A stretch of DNA of 64,000 bases from Microbacterium sp. (GTDB lineage Bacteria > Actinomycetota > Actinomycetes > Actinomycetales > Microbacteriaceae): NCBI GenBank assembly GCA_019510305.1, contig JAEKKN010000019.1, forward strand, positions 58,216 through 122,215, written 5' to 3'. Below are positions 36,862 to 45,675 of the stretch, piece after piece. Within the stretch, counting starts at the first letter, position 1. Each line of letters begins with the position of its first letter. The translations under genes and the position numbers were made by a program. The notes under the pieces were generated by a model. The model was not told where the DNA came from. It saw nothing but the letters and a program-made list of their open reading frames with translations, and did no database searches.

Positions 36862-38220
36862 TCAGAGCGCCAGGCGCTCGCGCACGACGTCGGCCAGACG
36901 AGTGGCATAGGTCTGCACCGACTCGGCATCCGCCGCTTCGACCATGACCCGCACCAGCGGTTCGGTGCCCGACTTGCGCAGCAGCACGCGTCCGGTGTCG
37001 CCCAGTTCGGCCTCCACCTCGCGCACCGCGGCCTGCACGACCTCGTCGCCTTCGAGCGCGTCTCTGTCGACACCGCGCACGTTGATCAGCACCTGAGGGT
37101 AGACCGTCATGACGCTCGCGAGCTCGGCTGCGGTCTTCTTCTGCCGCGCCATCTCGCTCACCAGGTGCAGGCCGGTCAACAGACCGTCGCCGGTGGTGGC
37201 GAACTCGCTCATGATCACGTGACCCGACTGCTCGCCACCGAGCGCGTAGCCGCCGGCATTCATGTCTTCGAGCACGTAGCGGTCGCCGACAGCGGTCTGC
37301 CGAACAGTGATGCCGTGCTCGCGCATCGCGACATGCAGGCCGAGGTTGCTCATGACGGTGGCGACGAGGGTGTCGTCGGTCAGGTGACCGCGCTCCTTCA
37401 TCGACACGGCGAGGATCGCCATGATCTGATCGCCGTCGATGATCTTGCCCTCTGCGTCGACTGCCAGGCAGCGGTCGGCGTCGCCGTCGTGGGCGATGCC
37501 GATGTCCGCGCCGAGGCGCACGACCGCTTCGGCCAGCTTGTCGAGATGGGTCGAGCCGACGCCGTCGTTGATGTTCCAGCCGTCGGGATCGGCGCCGATC
37601 ACGGTGACGTCGGCTCCCGCGTCCTTGAACGTCTCGGGAGAGACGCCGGACGCCGCGCCGTTCGCGCAGTCGAGGACGACCTTGATGCCGTCGAGCGGAT
37701 GCGGAATCGAGCCGAGCAGATGCACGACGTAGCGGTCTTCGGCGTCGGCGAAGCGGATGATCCGGCCCACGCTCGCGCCGGTCGGGCGGAGCTTCTCGCC
37801 GGCCATCGCGGCCTCGATGCGCTCTTCGACGACGTCGGGCAGCTTGACTCCGCCGCGGGCGAAGATCTTGATGCCGTTGTCGGGAGCAGCGTTGTGCGAT
37901 GCGGAGATCATGACACCGAAGTCGGCATCACGATCGGCGATGAGGAAGGCGAGCGCCGGCGTCGGGATGACGCCGGCTTCGAGCACGTCCACACCGGAGG
38001 AGGCGAGTCCCGCCGCGACGGCTGCTTCGAGGAAGTGGCCGGAGACGCGAGGGTCTCGTGCCACGACTGCGGTGAGTCGCTTGCCAGCGGCTTTGCGAGC
38101 CTCCGCAGTACGGCCCTGGCCCAGGACGACAGCAGTCGCCTGGGCCAGGGTGAGCGCCAGATCGGCGGTGAGGGTGCCATTGGCAAGCCCTCGCACGCCG
38201 TCCGTGCCAAAGATCGGCAT
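36862..38220 (-). CDS. glmM: Phosphoglucosamine mutase
   Basis: Converts glucosamine-6-P to glucosamine-1-P for UDP-GlcNAc, 452 residues. The N-terminus is [10 protein letters not shown]. The phospho-serine loop GVMISASHN puts the active Ser at 108. The metal loop [12 protein letters not shown] and the sugar loop GGEQSGHVI follow, then [14 protein letters not shown] for phosphate binding. It lies 14 nt after rpsI, the standard rplM-rpsI-glmM order in actinobacteria. With glmS at 19888-21735 it supplies wall precursor. Confidence 0.97.
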   Translation of the reverse strand: MPIFGTDGVRGLANGTLTADLALTLAQATAVVLGQGRTAEARKAAGKRLTAVVARDPRVSGHFLEAAVAAGLASSGVDVLEAGVIPTPALAFLIADRDADFGVMISASHNAAPDNGIKIFARGGVKLPDVVEERIEAAMAGEKLRPTGASVGRIIRFADAEDRYVVHLLGSIPHPLDGIKVVLDCANGAASGVSPETFKDAGADVTVIGADPDGWNINDGVGSTHLDKLAEAVVRLGADIGIAHDGDADRCLAVDAEGKIIDGDQIMAILAVSMKERGHLTDDTLVATVMSNLGLHVAMREHGITVRQTAVGDRYVLEDMNAGGYALGGEQSGHVIMSEFATTGDGLLTGLHLVSEMARQKKTAAELASVMTVYPQVLINVRGVDRDALEGDEVVQAAVREVEAELGDTGRVLLRKSGTEPLVRVMVEAADAESVQTYATRLADVVRERLAL

Positions 38221-38234
38221 CGGTCGGTGAGACC

Positions 38235-38720
38235 TTAGCGCTTCGAGTACTGAGGCGCCTTACGGGCCTTCTTGAGACCGGCCTTCTTGCGCTCCTTGAC
38301 GCGAGCGTCGCGCGACAGGAAGCCGGCCTTCTTCAGGGTCGGACGGTTGTTCTCCGCGTCGATCTCGTTCAGCGCGCGAGCGATGCCGAGACGCAGTGCG
38401 CCGGCCTGACCCGAGGGGCCGCCACCGGAGATGCGCGCGATGACGTCGTAGCCGCCGGCGAGGTTGAGCACCGTGAACGGGTCGTTGATCAGCTGCTGGT
38501 GCAGCTTGTTCGGGAAGTAGTCCTCGAGCGTGCGGCCGTTGACCGTGATGGTGCCCGAGCCGGGGATCAGACGCACGCGGGCGATGGCCTGCTTGCGACG
38601 GCCCACAGCGGCGCCCGGGACGCTGAGCACGGGGCGGGGAGCCACCTCGACTGCTTCGGTCTCGGGAGTCGACGTCGAGAAGTTCTGGGGGGTTTCGGTG
38701 GTGTCCTGGATGTCAGCCAC
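38235..38720 (-). CDS. rpsI: 30S ribosomal protein S9
   Basis: 161 residues. The conserved core [38 protein letters not shown] and the C-terminal RKAPQYSKR, which reaches the P-site tRNA, are present. An acidic N-terminal extension of about 35 residues is usual in actinobacteria. The start is GTG; it lies 32 nt downstream of rplM. Confidence 0.97.
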   Translation of the reverse strand: MADIQDTTETPQNFSTSTPETEAVEVAPRPVLSVPGAAVGRRKQAIARVRLIPGSGTITVNGRTLEDYFPNKLHQQLINDPFTVLNLAGGYDVIARISGGGPSGQAGALRLGIARALNEIDAENNRPTLKKAGFLSRDARVKERKKAGLKKARKAPQYSKR

Positions 38721-38752
38721 GAGTATGTCCTTAAGTCCTTTAGGTCCGGCGC

Positions 38753-39199
38753 TTACTGGGCGACCTGGTCGAGGGTGTACGTCTGCGGCTGCTGAGCGGC
38801 GTGCGGGTGCTCGGCACCGACGTACACCTTGAGCTTCGTCAGCTGCTGGCGGCCGATGCTGTTCTTGGGGAGCATGCCACGGATGGCCTTCTCCACAGCG
38901 CGGACCGGGTTCTTCTCGAGGAGCTCGGCGTAGGTGACCGACTTCAGACCGCCCGGGTAACCCGAGTGGCGGTAGGCCAGCTTCTTCTGGAGCTTCTGAC
39001 CGGTGAGCGCGACCTTGTCGGCGTTCACGATGATGACGAAGTCACCCGAGTCGATGTGGTTGGCGAAGGTCGGCTTGTGCTTGCCACGCAGGAGCGCGGC
39101 GGCGTGCGAAGCGAGACGGCCGAGAACGACGTCGGTTGCGTCGATGACGACCCAGTCACGCTGGACCTCGCCGGCCTTCGGGGTGTAAGTGCGCGTCAC
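38753..39199 (-). CDS. rplM: 50S ribosomal protein L13
   Basis: 148 residues of standard length. Segments [34 protein letters not shown] and [19 protein letters not shown] are diagnostic. GTG start. First gene of the rplM-rpsI-glmM unit; the 216-bp upstream spacer must hold the promoter and a leader, but no known leader structure was recognised. Confidence 0.97.
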   Translation of the reverse strand: MTRTYTPKAGEVQRDWVVIDATDVVLGRLASHAAALLRGKHKPTFANHIDSGDFVIIVNADKVALTGQKLQKKLAYRHSGYPGGLKSVTYAELLEKNPVRAVEKAIRGMLPKNSIGRQQLTKLKVYVGAEHPHAAQQPQTYTLDQVAQ

Positions 39200-39415
39200 G
39201 ATAGTGCTGCTTTCTTGTTCGAACGGAGAAGTTCGTGAATCCCACTCCGGGGTGGTTCCCTGTGGCCTGCGGACAGGACTTCGGGGAACACGCCAGTGGA
39301 GGGCTCACGTTCGCGGCACTCGGCAGTCGAGTACCAAAGTGACAGCTTACGCCATGGGAGCAGGGTTTTGCGAATCGAGGCGGACGCTCTCTGCGGCATC
39401 CGCCCCGGGCGGGAC

Positions 39416-40168
39416 TCAGCCGATGTCCGCTCGCTCCCCGGGCTCGAGCACCTGCAGGCGATCCGCACGATCGGCGTGCTCGAACATGCCGATCAGGCGC
39501 TCGCGCGTCTCCGAGAAGTGGAACCACCCTTCGGCGTGAACCGGGACGATGACGGCATCCCCCAGCACCTCTGCAGCCTCGAGCGCCGTGCGCGCGTTGA
39601 GGGTCAGGTCGCTGTCACCGAAGCGTCCGACGTTGGCCGCACCCGCGAACAGCACCGCGATGTCGATGTCGGGGAACCGCTCGGCGATCTCGCGGACCAG
39701 GTCGACCGAGGCGTTGTCTCCCGAGACGTACACGGTCGGATGCGCGTCGGCTTCGAGGACGAAACCGGTCACGGCGCCGCTCAGCGCCTCGGCCCCCTCC
39801 GGGCCGTGCAGCGCGGGGACGGCGGTGATGACCGCATCTCCGACTCGATGCTGCTGCCACGGCACGAGTCCGGTCGCACGCGCGATCCGCTCGGCGGATT
39901 CGATCGTCGTCAGCACCTGCGGCACGACGGCGAGCAGCGCACGACCGGAGTCGTCGAGGTTGTCGGCGTGCTGTTCGCGCGACAGGAGGACGACATCGAT
40001 CTCTCCTAGTGCGGATGCGGGGACGGCCGGTCCGGCCAGTTTGTAGAGCGTCGCGCCGCCGGGGTAGACGCCGGGCTCGTCGAAGGTGGGGTCGGTGAGG
40101 ATCGACAGTCCGGCGTATGTGAAGTGGAGCGTCGGGCCGCCGACGAGAAGTGCGGAGATGCGTGTCAT
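39416..40168 (-). CDS. Metallo-beta-lactamase-fold protein with altered metal motif
   Basis: About 250 residues; the start may be 40168 or 40186. The fold pattern is clear: GGPTLHFTYAGLSILTDPTF, VVLLSREQHADNLD, VPALHGPEG, VYVSGDNAS and VPVHAEGWFHF. The first motif normally reads S-H-x-x-H-A-D-N in close relatives; here the first His is Arg (SREQHADN). Later His and Asp ligands remain. A hydrolase with one damaged site or a changed metal is possible. Divergent from the GlxA-type regulator (70 bp apart), which may control it. Confidence 0.78.
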   Translation of the reverse strand: MTRISALLVGGPTLHFTYAGLSILTDPTFDEPGVYPGGATLYKLAGPAVPASALGEIDVVLLSREQHADNLDDSGRALLAVVPQVLTTIESAERIARATGLVPWQQHRVGDAVITAVPALHGPEGAEALSGAVTGFVLEADAHPTVYVSGDNASVDLVREIAERFPDIDIAVLFAGAANVGRFGDSDLTLNARTALEAAEVLGDAVIVPVHAEGWFHFSETRERLIGMFEHADRADRLQVLEPGERADIG

Positions 40169-40238
40169 GGCTTCAGTCTTCGGCATCCGTCGTTCACGAT
40201 CCAGTGGCCTGAAGGCATCTATTCGATAAGATCAGGCC

Positions 40239-41210
40239 ATGAGTCGTTCGCGCCCTGGCGGGCGGGTCGCCGTTCTGGCCTTCCCGCACATCAGCCCCTT
40301 CCACCTGTCGGTGCCGACGCTCGTGTTCGGCGGGGCGGGACTCGACAGCGTCGACGGGCTCTACGACGTCACCGTGTGCGCCGAGCATCCGGGTTCGATG
40401 CCCACCGGCGCCGGCTACTCGATTCAGGTGGATGCCGGGCTAGACGCGATGACGACCGCGGACCTCATCGTGATCCCGAGCTGGCGGAACGGCATGACGC
40501 CCTCCGAACAGCTGCTCGACGCGGTTCGCACAGCGCATGCCCGCGGTGCCCGGATCGTCGGCCTGTGTCTCGGAACGTTCGTCGTCTCGGCATCCGGAGT
40601 GGCTGACGGACGCGAGGTCTCCACCCACTGGGCCGCCGCATCGCGACTGGCATCCGAGCAGCCGCAGGTCGGTGTGCGCGACGACGTGCTGTGGACCGAC
40701 CTCGGCGATGTGATCACGTCCGCCGGAGCGGCGGCCGCACTCGACTGCTGCCTGCACATCGTCCGCTCCGATCACGGCAGCGTCGCCGCCGCGGCACTCG
40801 CCCGCGCGCTCGTGCTCGCTCCGCATCGCACCGGCTCACAGGCGCAGTACATCCCGGCGCCGGTGGTCGCCGCATCCGCTGACGATCCGATCGGGCGTGC
40901 GATGCTCTGGGCCCGCGCCGACCTCGCGGGCTCCTTCGACGTCGACGACTGGGCGGGATCCGTTCATCTGTCGCGCCGCACCTTCACTCGGCGGTTCCGC
41001 GAGCGCACCGGGACCAGTCCGCAGCAGTGGCTGCTGGACCAGCGGGTCGAGGCCGCTCGCGCGATGCTCGAGAGCTCCGACGCGTCGGTCGAGCGCATCG
41101 CGGAACTCGCGGGTTTCGGCAGCGCGGTGTCGCTGCGACTGCACTTCCGGCAGCGTCTGGGCGTGAGCCCCGCCGCGCACCGCGCGGCGTTCCGTGTAGG
41201 CGCCGCATGA
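40239..41210 (+). CDS. GlxA-family transcriptional regulator (DJ-1/PfpI + AraC)
   Basis: 323 residues in two domains. Residues 1-185 form a DJ-1/PfpI class I GATase-like sensor, with GLCLGTFVVSASGVADG at the nucleophile elbow (Cys in LCLG). Residues 215-315 form an AraC DNA-binding domain: VHLSRRTFTRRFRERTGTSPQQWL and ERIAELAGFGSAVSLRLHFRQ. Related regulators control catabolism of amines and sugars. The divergent metallo-beta-lactamase-fold gene is the likeliest target. Confidence 0.9.
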   Translation: MSRSRPGGRVAVLAFPHISPFHLSVPTLVFGGAGLDSVDGLYDVTVCAEHPGSMPTGAGYSIQVDAGLDAMTTADLIVIPSWRNGMTPSEQLLDAVRTAHARGARIVGLCLGTFVVSASGVADGREVSTHWAAASRLASEQPQVGVRDDVLWTDLGDVITSAGAAAALDCCLHIVRSDHGSVAAAALARALVLAPHRTGSQAQYIPAPVVAASADDPIGRAMLWARADLAGSFDVDDWAGSVHLSRRTFTRRFRERTGTSPQQWLLDQRVEAARAMLESSDASVERIAELAGFGSAVSLRLHFRQRLGVSPAAHRAAFRVGAA

Positions 41211-41249
41211 CGAAGGCGCCGCCCGACGTCCGTACGGCAGCTGACCGGG

Positions 41250-41918
41250 TCAGTCGAACCTGGCCGTGACGAGGATCGGCCGGTGATCACTCGATCCCTG
41301 CGGAAGAGTGGTCACCCGCTCGATCTCGAACCCGGTCGACGTCGCGAAGTCGTAGTGCCCGCGGAAGACCCGATACCGCGTGTAGGTGTGATCGTCGCTG
41401 AGGGTGAGCGCGTACCCGTGCTCCCTGATCGCGTGGCCGAGGTTCTCCTTGAAGACCGGATAGTTGTAGTCCCCCACCATGAGCTGGGGCAGTCCTGGCC
41501 CGAGCGCCGACAGCTGTGTGAGCGCGGCGCGGATCTGGTGCCGACGCAGTGAGTTCAGTGCTGTGAGCGGGGCGGCGTGGAAAGAGGCCACGATGAGTTC
41601 GCGCCCCTCGTCGATGTCGTGCAGTCGGGCTCCGAGGACGCGCTCATGCGCCGGTTTCGCGATGCGATCGTGAAGCGACTTCTTCAGTTCGATGGCCTTG
41701 ACTGCGAGCACCCGGTAGGTGCTCGCACGGTAGTACAGCGCCAGTCCGAGTCGATTGGCCTGCGTGGCCTCGGCGAGAGCGAGGTCGCCGATCTGCTCGG
41801 GGAGCCCCGCCACATCGCACTCCTGGAGGCAGAGGAGATCGGGGTCGTGCGCGCGGACCAGTTCGACGAGCTCTCCGGCCGCGCGGTGCTTCTGCAGGTT
41901 GTAGGAGATGACCTTCAT
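41250..41918 (-). CDS. Endonuclease/exonuclease/phosphatase family protein
   Basis: 222 residues, EEP fold. Catalytic segments in order are VISYNLQ, LLCLQE (metal Glu), VASFHAAPLT, MVGDYNYPV and SSDHRPILV (Asp-His). No signal peptide, so cytoplasmic. The substrate could be nucleic acid or a phosphoester. It is in the same direction as the XRE gene upstream, 43 bp away, and may be co-transcribed. Confidence 0.88.
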   Translation of the reverse strand: MKVISYNLQKHRAAGELVELVRAHDPDLLCLQECDVAGLPEQIGDLALAEATQANRLGLALYYRASTYRVLAVKAIELKKSLHDRIAKPAHERVLGARLHDIDEGRELIVASFHAAPLTALNSLRRHQIRAALTQLSALGPGLPQLMVGDYNYPVFKENLGHAIREHGYALTLSDDHTYTRYRVFRGHYDFATSTGFEIERVTTLPQGSSDHRPILVTARFD

Positions 41919-41961
41919 GACGGTTTCACGCTACTCGCGGATGCTGTGCGACGGCGTGGAA

Positions 41962-42840
41962 TCATTCGTCGTATCCCCAGCGGATGCCGAGCACGCCAGG
42001 GCCGAATCCGTGCCTGGCGAGGTGGACCGCTCCGCTCTTCACCGACAGCATCGTCGAGACGTAGTCCTCTTCGGTCTCGGCGTACGACTCGCACCACGCC
42101 GGGAGCGCGTCGGGATGGAAATGCACCCAGATCAGCGATTCCCGCGCGGCGCGGGCGGTCGCGTGCCATGCGGACTGTTTCCGTGGATAGCCCCGCGGGA
42201 AGGTCTCTGCGAACTCGAAAAGCGCCGTTCTGCCGGTCGAGATCGGCTCATCGAGCGCGATCACGACCCCCGAGAGAAGTCGGCCCGGATGCAGGTACTC
42301 GCGATCGAGCCGCCCGCCCTTGACCTCGGAGATCACCGGCATCTCGTCCGTCTCGACGGGCGCGGCATCGATCAGAGGCACCTCGCTCAGCACCCCTTTG
42401 GTCGACTGCACGAGCGCCCTCGTCACGACGCGTTCGACCGTGCCGCCGATCCCGACGTGCACGGTCATCTGCGTCGACAGATCTCGCAGCGCGTCCTGCG
42501 GAGCAGCCCTCAGCGCGGCCAGAGTCTCGTCGGCCTCGCGCTGCACGCGCTCCTCGTCGAAAGGCAGCCGCGGCGGCGCGACGGTCCCGAGCCGCGACGA
42601 CGGGCCGAGCTGGCTCGTCAGATGCCCCCGGTCGAGCCCGAGGCGATCCTCGATACCCTCGACGACGCTGAGCGAGTGCGCTCCCTCGGGATGCCGATCG
42701 CCCGAGCGCCAGTAGCTCAGAGTCGCCATCGACACGGGGTTGCCGTCTTCCTTGAGCTGGCTCTGCAGCCGCGAGAGACTGACACCGCGCTCCGAGATCG
42801 CCATCCGCAACGCGGCCGCGAAAGCAGACGAACCGCCCAT
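41962..42840 (-). CDS. XRE-like helix-turn-helix regulator with unknown C-terminal domain
   Basis: 292 residues from ATG 42840; an upstream GTG/ATG at 42873 is possible. The N-terminal region AFAAALRMAISERGVSLSRL and ATLSYWRSGDRHPE fits an XRE-type helix-turn-helix, followed by VEGIEDRLGLDRGHL. The C-terminal 220 residues have no recognised family; they contain HPGRLLSGVVIALDEPI and WVHFHPDALPAWCESY, which suggest a beta-rich or enzyme-like domain. Function unknown. Confidence 0.72.
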   Translation of the reverse strand: MGGSSAFAAALRMAISERGVSLSRLQSQLKEDGNPVSMATLSYWRSGDRHPEGAHSLSVVEGIEDRLGLDRGHLTSQLGPSSRLGTVAPPRLPFDEERVQREADETLAALRAAPQDALRDLSTQMTVHVGIGGTVERVVTRALVQSTKGVLSEVPLIDAAPVETDEMPVISEVKGGRLDREYLHPGRLLSGVVIALDEPISTGRTALFEFAETFPRGYPRKQSAWHATARAARESLIWVHFHPDALPAWCESYAETEEDYVSTMLSVKSGAVHLARHGFGPGVLGIRWGYDE

Positions 42841-43063
42841 CACAGTTCTCCCTCCCGCTCCGTGAACACGCACTCGTTAGAGTCAGCATACGGATCGCCG
42901 ATGCCTCCCCCTATGGCGAATCGCACCGCCGTAACGACTGGGGTCGCGTCGCGGATCACGTCGGGGTCGCTCTTGTGGGGAGAGCGACCGCGACGAACCT
43001 TCGGGCGCAGGTCATGCCCGAGGCGCTCCCGCCCAGGAGCCCCGGATCTCCGGCAGCGGCGGG

Positions 43064-44347
43064 CTAAGACCGCCGCCTGCGCCGATGGATCTTCCCCTCC
43101 GGCCGCTTCGCCCTGTCCCCCGCCCGAGCGACGTCACCGGGCGCCAGCACGTCGCGGATCGCCTGGCGCTCCCGTCTGCTGCGCGGAGCGTCCGTCCATG
43201 CGACCAAGAAGCCGATGAGCAGCAGCACTCCGCCGATCCCGAGAAGCGCCCGGCCGTCGACGATCTCGGCATCCGCCCAGAGCACACCCCACCCGAATAT
43301 CAACACGATCGTTCCCGTGCCGCAGAGCCCGCGCCCGGCGCGCACCGCGGCACGCCGTTCGACGAGCAGAGGAGCGACGCACGAGACGTCGATCCGTCGC
43401 GGCGCCCCGTCGCTCACCCATCGGGACAGCGCGATCTCGCGCACGAACTGCACTGCGATGCTGCCCATCCACGCGACGGCCCCGACGGTCGCGCACGCCA
43501 GGATCGCGATGCCGCTGGCCAGGCTCAGCACGTCGATCCCGGTCTCCACCGGATCGCTCCAGTACACGGGTTCGCAGTTTCGGCACTGCTGGCGCAGGAA
43601 CACAGACAGCATGAAGGCACCCAGAGAAGCAAGCGTCGCACTGAGCAAGACCATAGCCAGGCGGTTCATCAGTTTCGCGCTCGGAGAGGTCAGCCACCGT
43701 GGCACCAGCACCTCGGGCGCCGCCTCGCGCCGCATCCGATCGGATCGATCGGCCAGCGGAACATCTCTCTTCCAGCCCGACCGCATCGCGGCGCCGCGAT
43801 CGTGAGCGCGGTCGACTCCGCGTCGGCCGGTCACACGCAGTGCATAGGCGACCAGCGCGAGCGCCGCACAGCCGCCGATCGCGATCCAGGTCTCGACGTC
43901 ACCGCGCAGGTCTTCGTCGAAGGCTGCGGCGAGCGCGAAGAACGCACCCACCCCCGCAACGCACCAGAAGATCACCGTCCCTGTCGTCTTCATGAGCGCG
44001 AACGGCGACGTCGTCAACTTGAGTCGGAACTGACTCGGCGGGACGGCATCGCTCGGCAGCCGTTCCACGGCGCGCAGCGCCGCGATCCTCTCGGCGACGA
44101 AGACCAGCGGCACACCGACGCCGAGCACCGCCGCGACCACGAGGAAAACGCCCATGCCGGCCCGGAAGATCGGGTCGAGGTCGAGTCCCGCATAGAGAGA
44201 CCAGAGCGCCTCTTCCCCCACGATGCCCGCGATCAGGATGCCGAGAAAGGCGTACAGGGCACCCGCGCTGGCGCCGGTGCACGCATCGGCGAGCGCGCGC
44301 CAGAACGCCCAACCTGGCGAGGACACTTCGATGAAGGACGCGCCCAT
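43064..44347 (-). CDS. Multi-pass membrane protein of unknown function
   Basis: 427 residues with about eight hydrophobic helices; no family recognised. A basic cytoplasmic stretch near 165-200 divides the helices into 4+4. A CxxC in RQQCRNCEP lies in an external or loop region between helices 5 and 6. The C-terminus is very basic (RAKRPEGKIHRRRRRS). The start overlaps the truA stop by 1 nt, so it is co-transcribed and coupled with truA, rraA and the APC permease. Confidence 0.72.
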   Translation of the reverse strand: MGASFIEVSSPGWAFWRALADACTGASAGALYAFLGILIAGIVGEEALWSLYAGLDLDPIFRAGMGVFLVVAAVLGVGVPLVFVAERIAALRAVERLPSDAVPPSQFRLKLTTSPFALMKTTGTVIFWCVAGVGAFFALAAAFDEDLRGDVETWIAIGGCAALALVAYALRVTGRRGVDRAHDRGAAMRSGWKRDVPLADRSDRMRREAAPEVLVPRWLTSPSAKLMNRLAMVLLSATLASLGAFMLSVFLRQQCRNCEPVYWSDPVETGIDVLSLASGIAILACATVGAVAWMGSIAVQFVREIALSRWVSDGAPRRIDVSCVAPLLVERRAAVRAGRGLCGTGTIVLIFGWGVLWADAEIVDGRALLGIGGVLLLIGFLVAWTDAPRSRRERQAIRDVLAPGDVARAGDRAKRPEGKIHRRRRRS

Positions 44348-45192
44348 CAGCCGTCGATCGACCGCCGCGCGCGAGTCTGCTCAGCCCGCGCCGAGAGCAG
44401 TTCGTCGGCCGGATACCCCACCTCGGTGAGGGTGAGCCCTCGCGCGGCGAGCACCTTGAACTCGCTCGTCCTCGTGAGCGCATCGCGCAGCGTCACGACA
44501 TCGGCGACATCGAGCCGCCCCTCGCCGACCGCGACGCAGGCGCCGACGAGAGCGCGCACCATGCTGTGGCAGAAGGCGTCGGCCTTGAGCTCCGCGACGA
44601 GGATCCCCTCGGCGTCGCGCTCCCAGCGGTACTCGAGAAGAGTGCGGATGGTCGTTGCCTCTTCACGGGGCTTGCAGTAGGCGGCGAAGTCGTGGAGTCC
44701 GATGAGCGTCTGCGCGGCGGCATCCATCCTCGCGACGTCCAGAGCGCCGCGATGCGTCGTCGTGTTCGCGCGTCGCAGCGGGTCGTAGCCTGCGACATCG
44801 TCGGCGAGCCGATAGCGATACCGACGCCACACGGCCGAGAAGCGGGCGTCGAACCCTTCGGGAGCGATCGATGTGCGGGCGACCGTCGCGTCCTGGTATG
44901 CGCCGAGCACCCCGCGCATGCGACCGGCGAGGGAGCCTGCCGGATCGTGAGCGGCGCGACCGTGCCGCGCCTCGACACGACCCCACTGCTCCTCGTCGAG
45001 ATCGACATGAGCGACCTGGCCCGCAGCGTGCACGCCGGCATCCGTTCTCCCCGCCACCACGAGCTGCACATCAGAACCGACGATGCGAGCGAGCGCCTCT
45101 TCGAGCGTCCCCTGCACGGTGCGCAGCCCCGGCTGCTTCGCCCATCCGCGGAAATGGGTGCCGTCATAAGCGATGTCGAGCCGGATGCGCAC
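44347..45192 (-). CDS. truA: tRNA pseudouridine(38-40) synthase TruA
   Basis: Modifies the tRNA anticodon stem, 281 residues. The N-terminus RIRLDIAYDGTHFRGWAKQP and the catalytic GRTDAGVHAAGQVAHVD (active Asp) are diagnostic, as are RRYRYRL and FCHSMVRALVGACVAVGEG. GTG start. In most actinobacteria truA follows rplQ; here it lies 9 nt after rraA, away from the ribosomal cluster. Confidence 0.95.
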   Translation of the reverse strand: MRIRLDIAYDGTHFRGWAKQPGLRTVQGTLEEALARIVGSDVQLVVAGRTDAGVHAAGQVAHVDLDEEQWGRVEARHGRAAHDPAGSLAGRMRGVLGAYQDATVARTSIAPEGFDARFSAVWRRYRYRLADDVAGYDPLRRANTTTHRGALDVARMDAAAQTLIGLHDFAAYCKPREEATTIRTLLEYRWERDAEGILVAELKADAFCHSMVRALVGACVAVGEGRLDVADVVTLRDALTRTSEFKVLAARGLTLTEVGYPADELLSARAEQTRARRSIDG

Positions 45193-45201
45193 GCATCAAG
45201 A

Positions 45202-45675
45202 CTAGGACAGTCGCTCGACCAGGATGCCGTCCTCATCGCTGTACAGGTGGGCGCCCACCGCGAAGTCGACTCCGCCAAACGACACCGTGACGTCGGCCTC
45301 CCCCGTGGCGAGCTTCGTGCTCTTGCGCGGGTTGGTCCCCAGCGCTTTCACGCCGAGATCGAGCCCGTCGATCGCGACGCTGTCGCGGATCGCCCCGTTG
45401 ATGACCACGCCGGCCCAGCCGTTCTCGACCGCGAGGGCGGCGATCATGTCGCCCATGAGCGCACGGTTCAACGAGCCTCCCCCGTCGACGACCAGCACGG
45501 CGCCCTCCCCCGGTGTCGACAGCACCGACTTCAACAGTGCGTTGTCCTCGTGGCAGCGCACGGTGCGGATCTTCCCGTCGAAGGCCCGGCGCAGCCCGAA
45601 TGAACGCAATTGCAGCGGCAGCGACTGGAGGCTCTCTTCGAGTTCGTCGTACAGATCGGCAGTGGCTATCGCCAT
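45202..45675 (-). CDS. rraA: RraA-family protein
   Basis: 157 residues. GDMIAALAVENGWAGVVINGAIRDS, the Arg-Asp metal/substrate motif, and GTNPRKSTKLATGEADV, are typical of RraA. In E. coli RraA inhibits RNase E; many bacterial members act as 4-hydroxy-4-methyl-2-oxoglutarate aldolases. Either role is possible. The ATG overlaps the APC permease stop by 1 nt. Confidence 0.9.
   Translation of the reverse strand: MAIATADLYDELEESLQSLPLQLRSFGLRRAFDGKIRTVRCHEDNALLKSVLSTPGEGAVLVVDGGGSLNRALMGDMIAALAVENGWAGVVINGAIRDSVAIDGLDLGVKALGTNPRKSTKLATGEADVTVSFGGVDFAVGAHLYSDEDGILVERLS

Noticed and set aside
39200-39415. Ribosomal-protein L13 leader
   Set aside because: No recognisable structure; the 216-bp spacer was left as an unspecified promoter and leader region.
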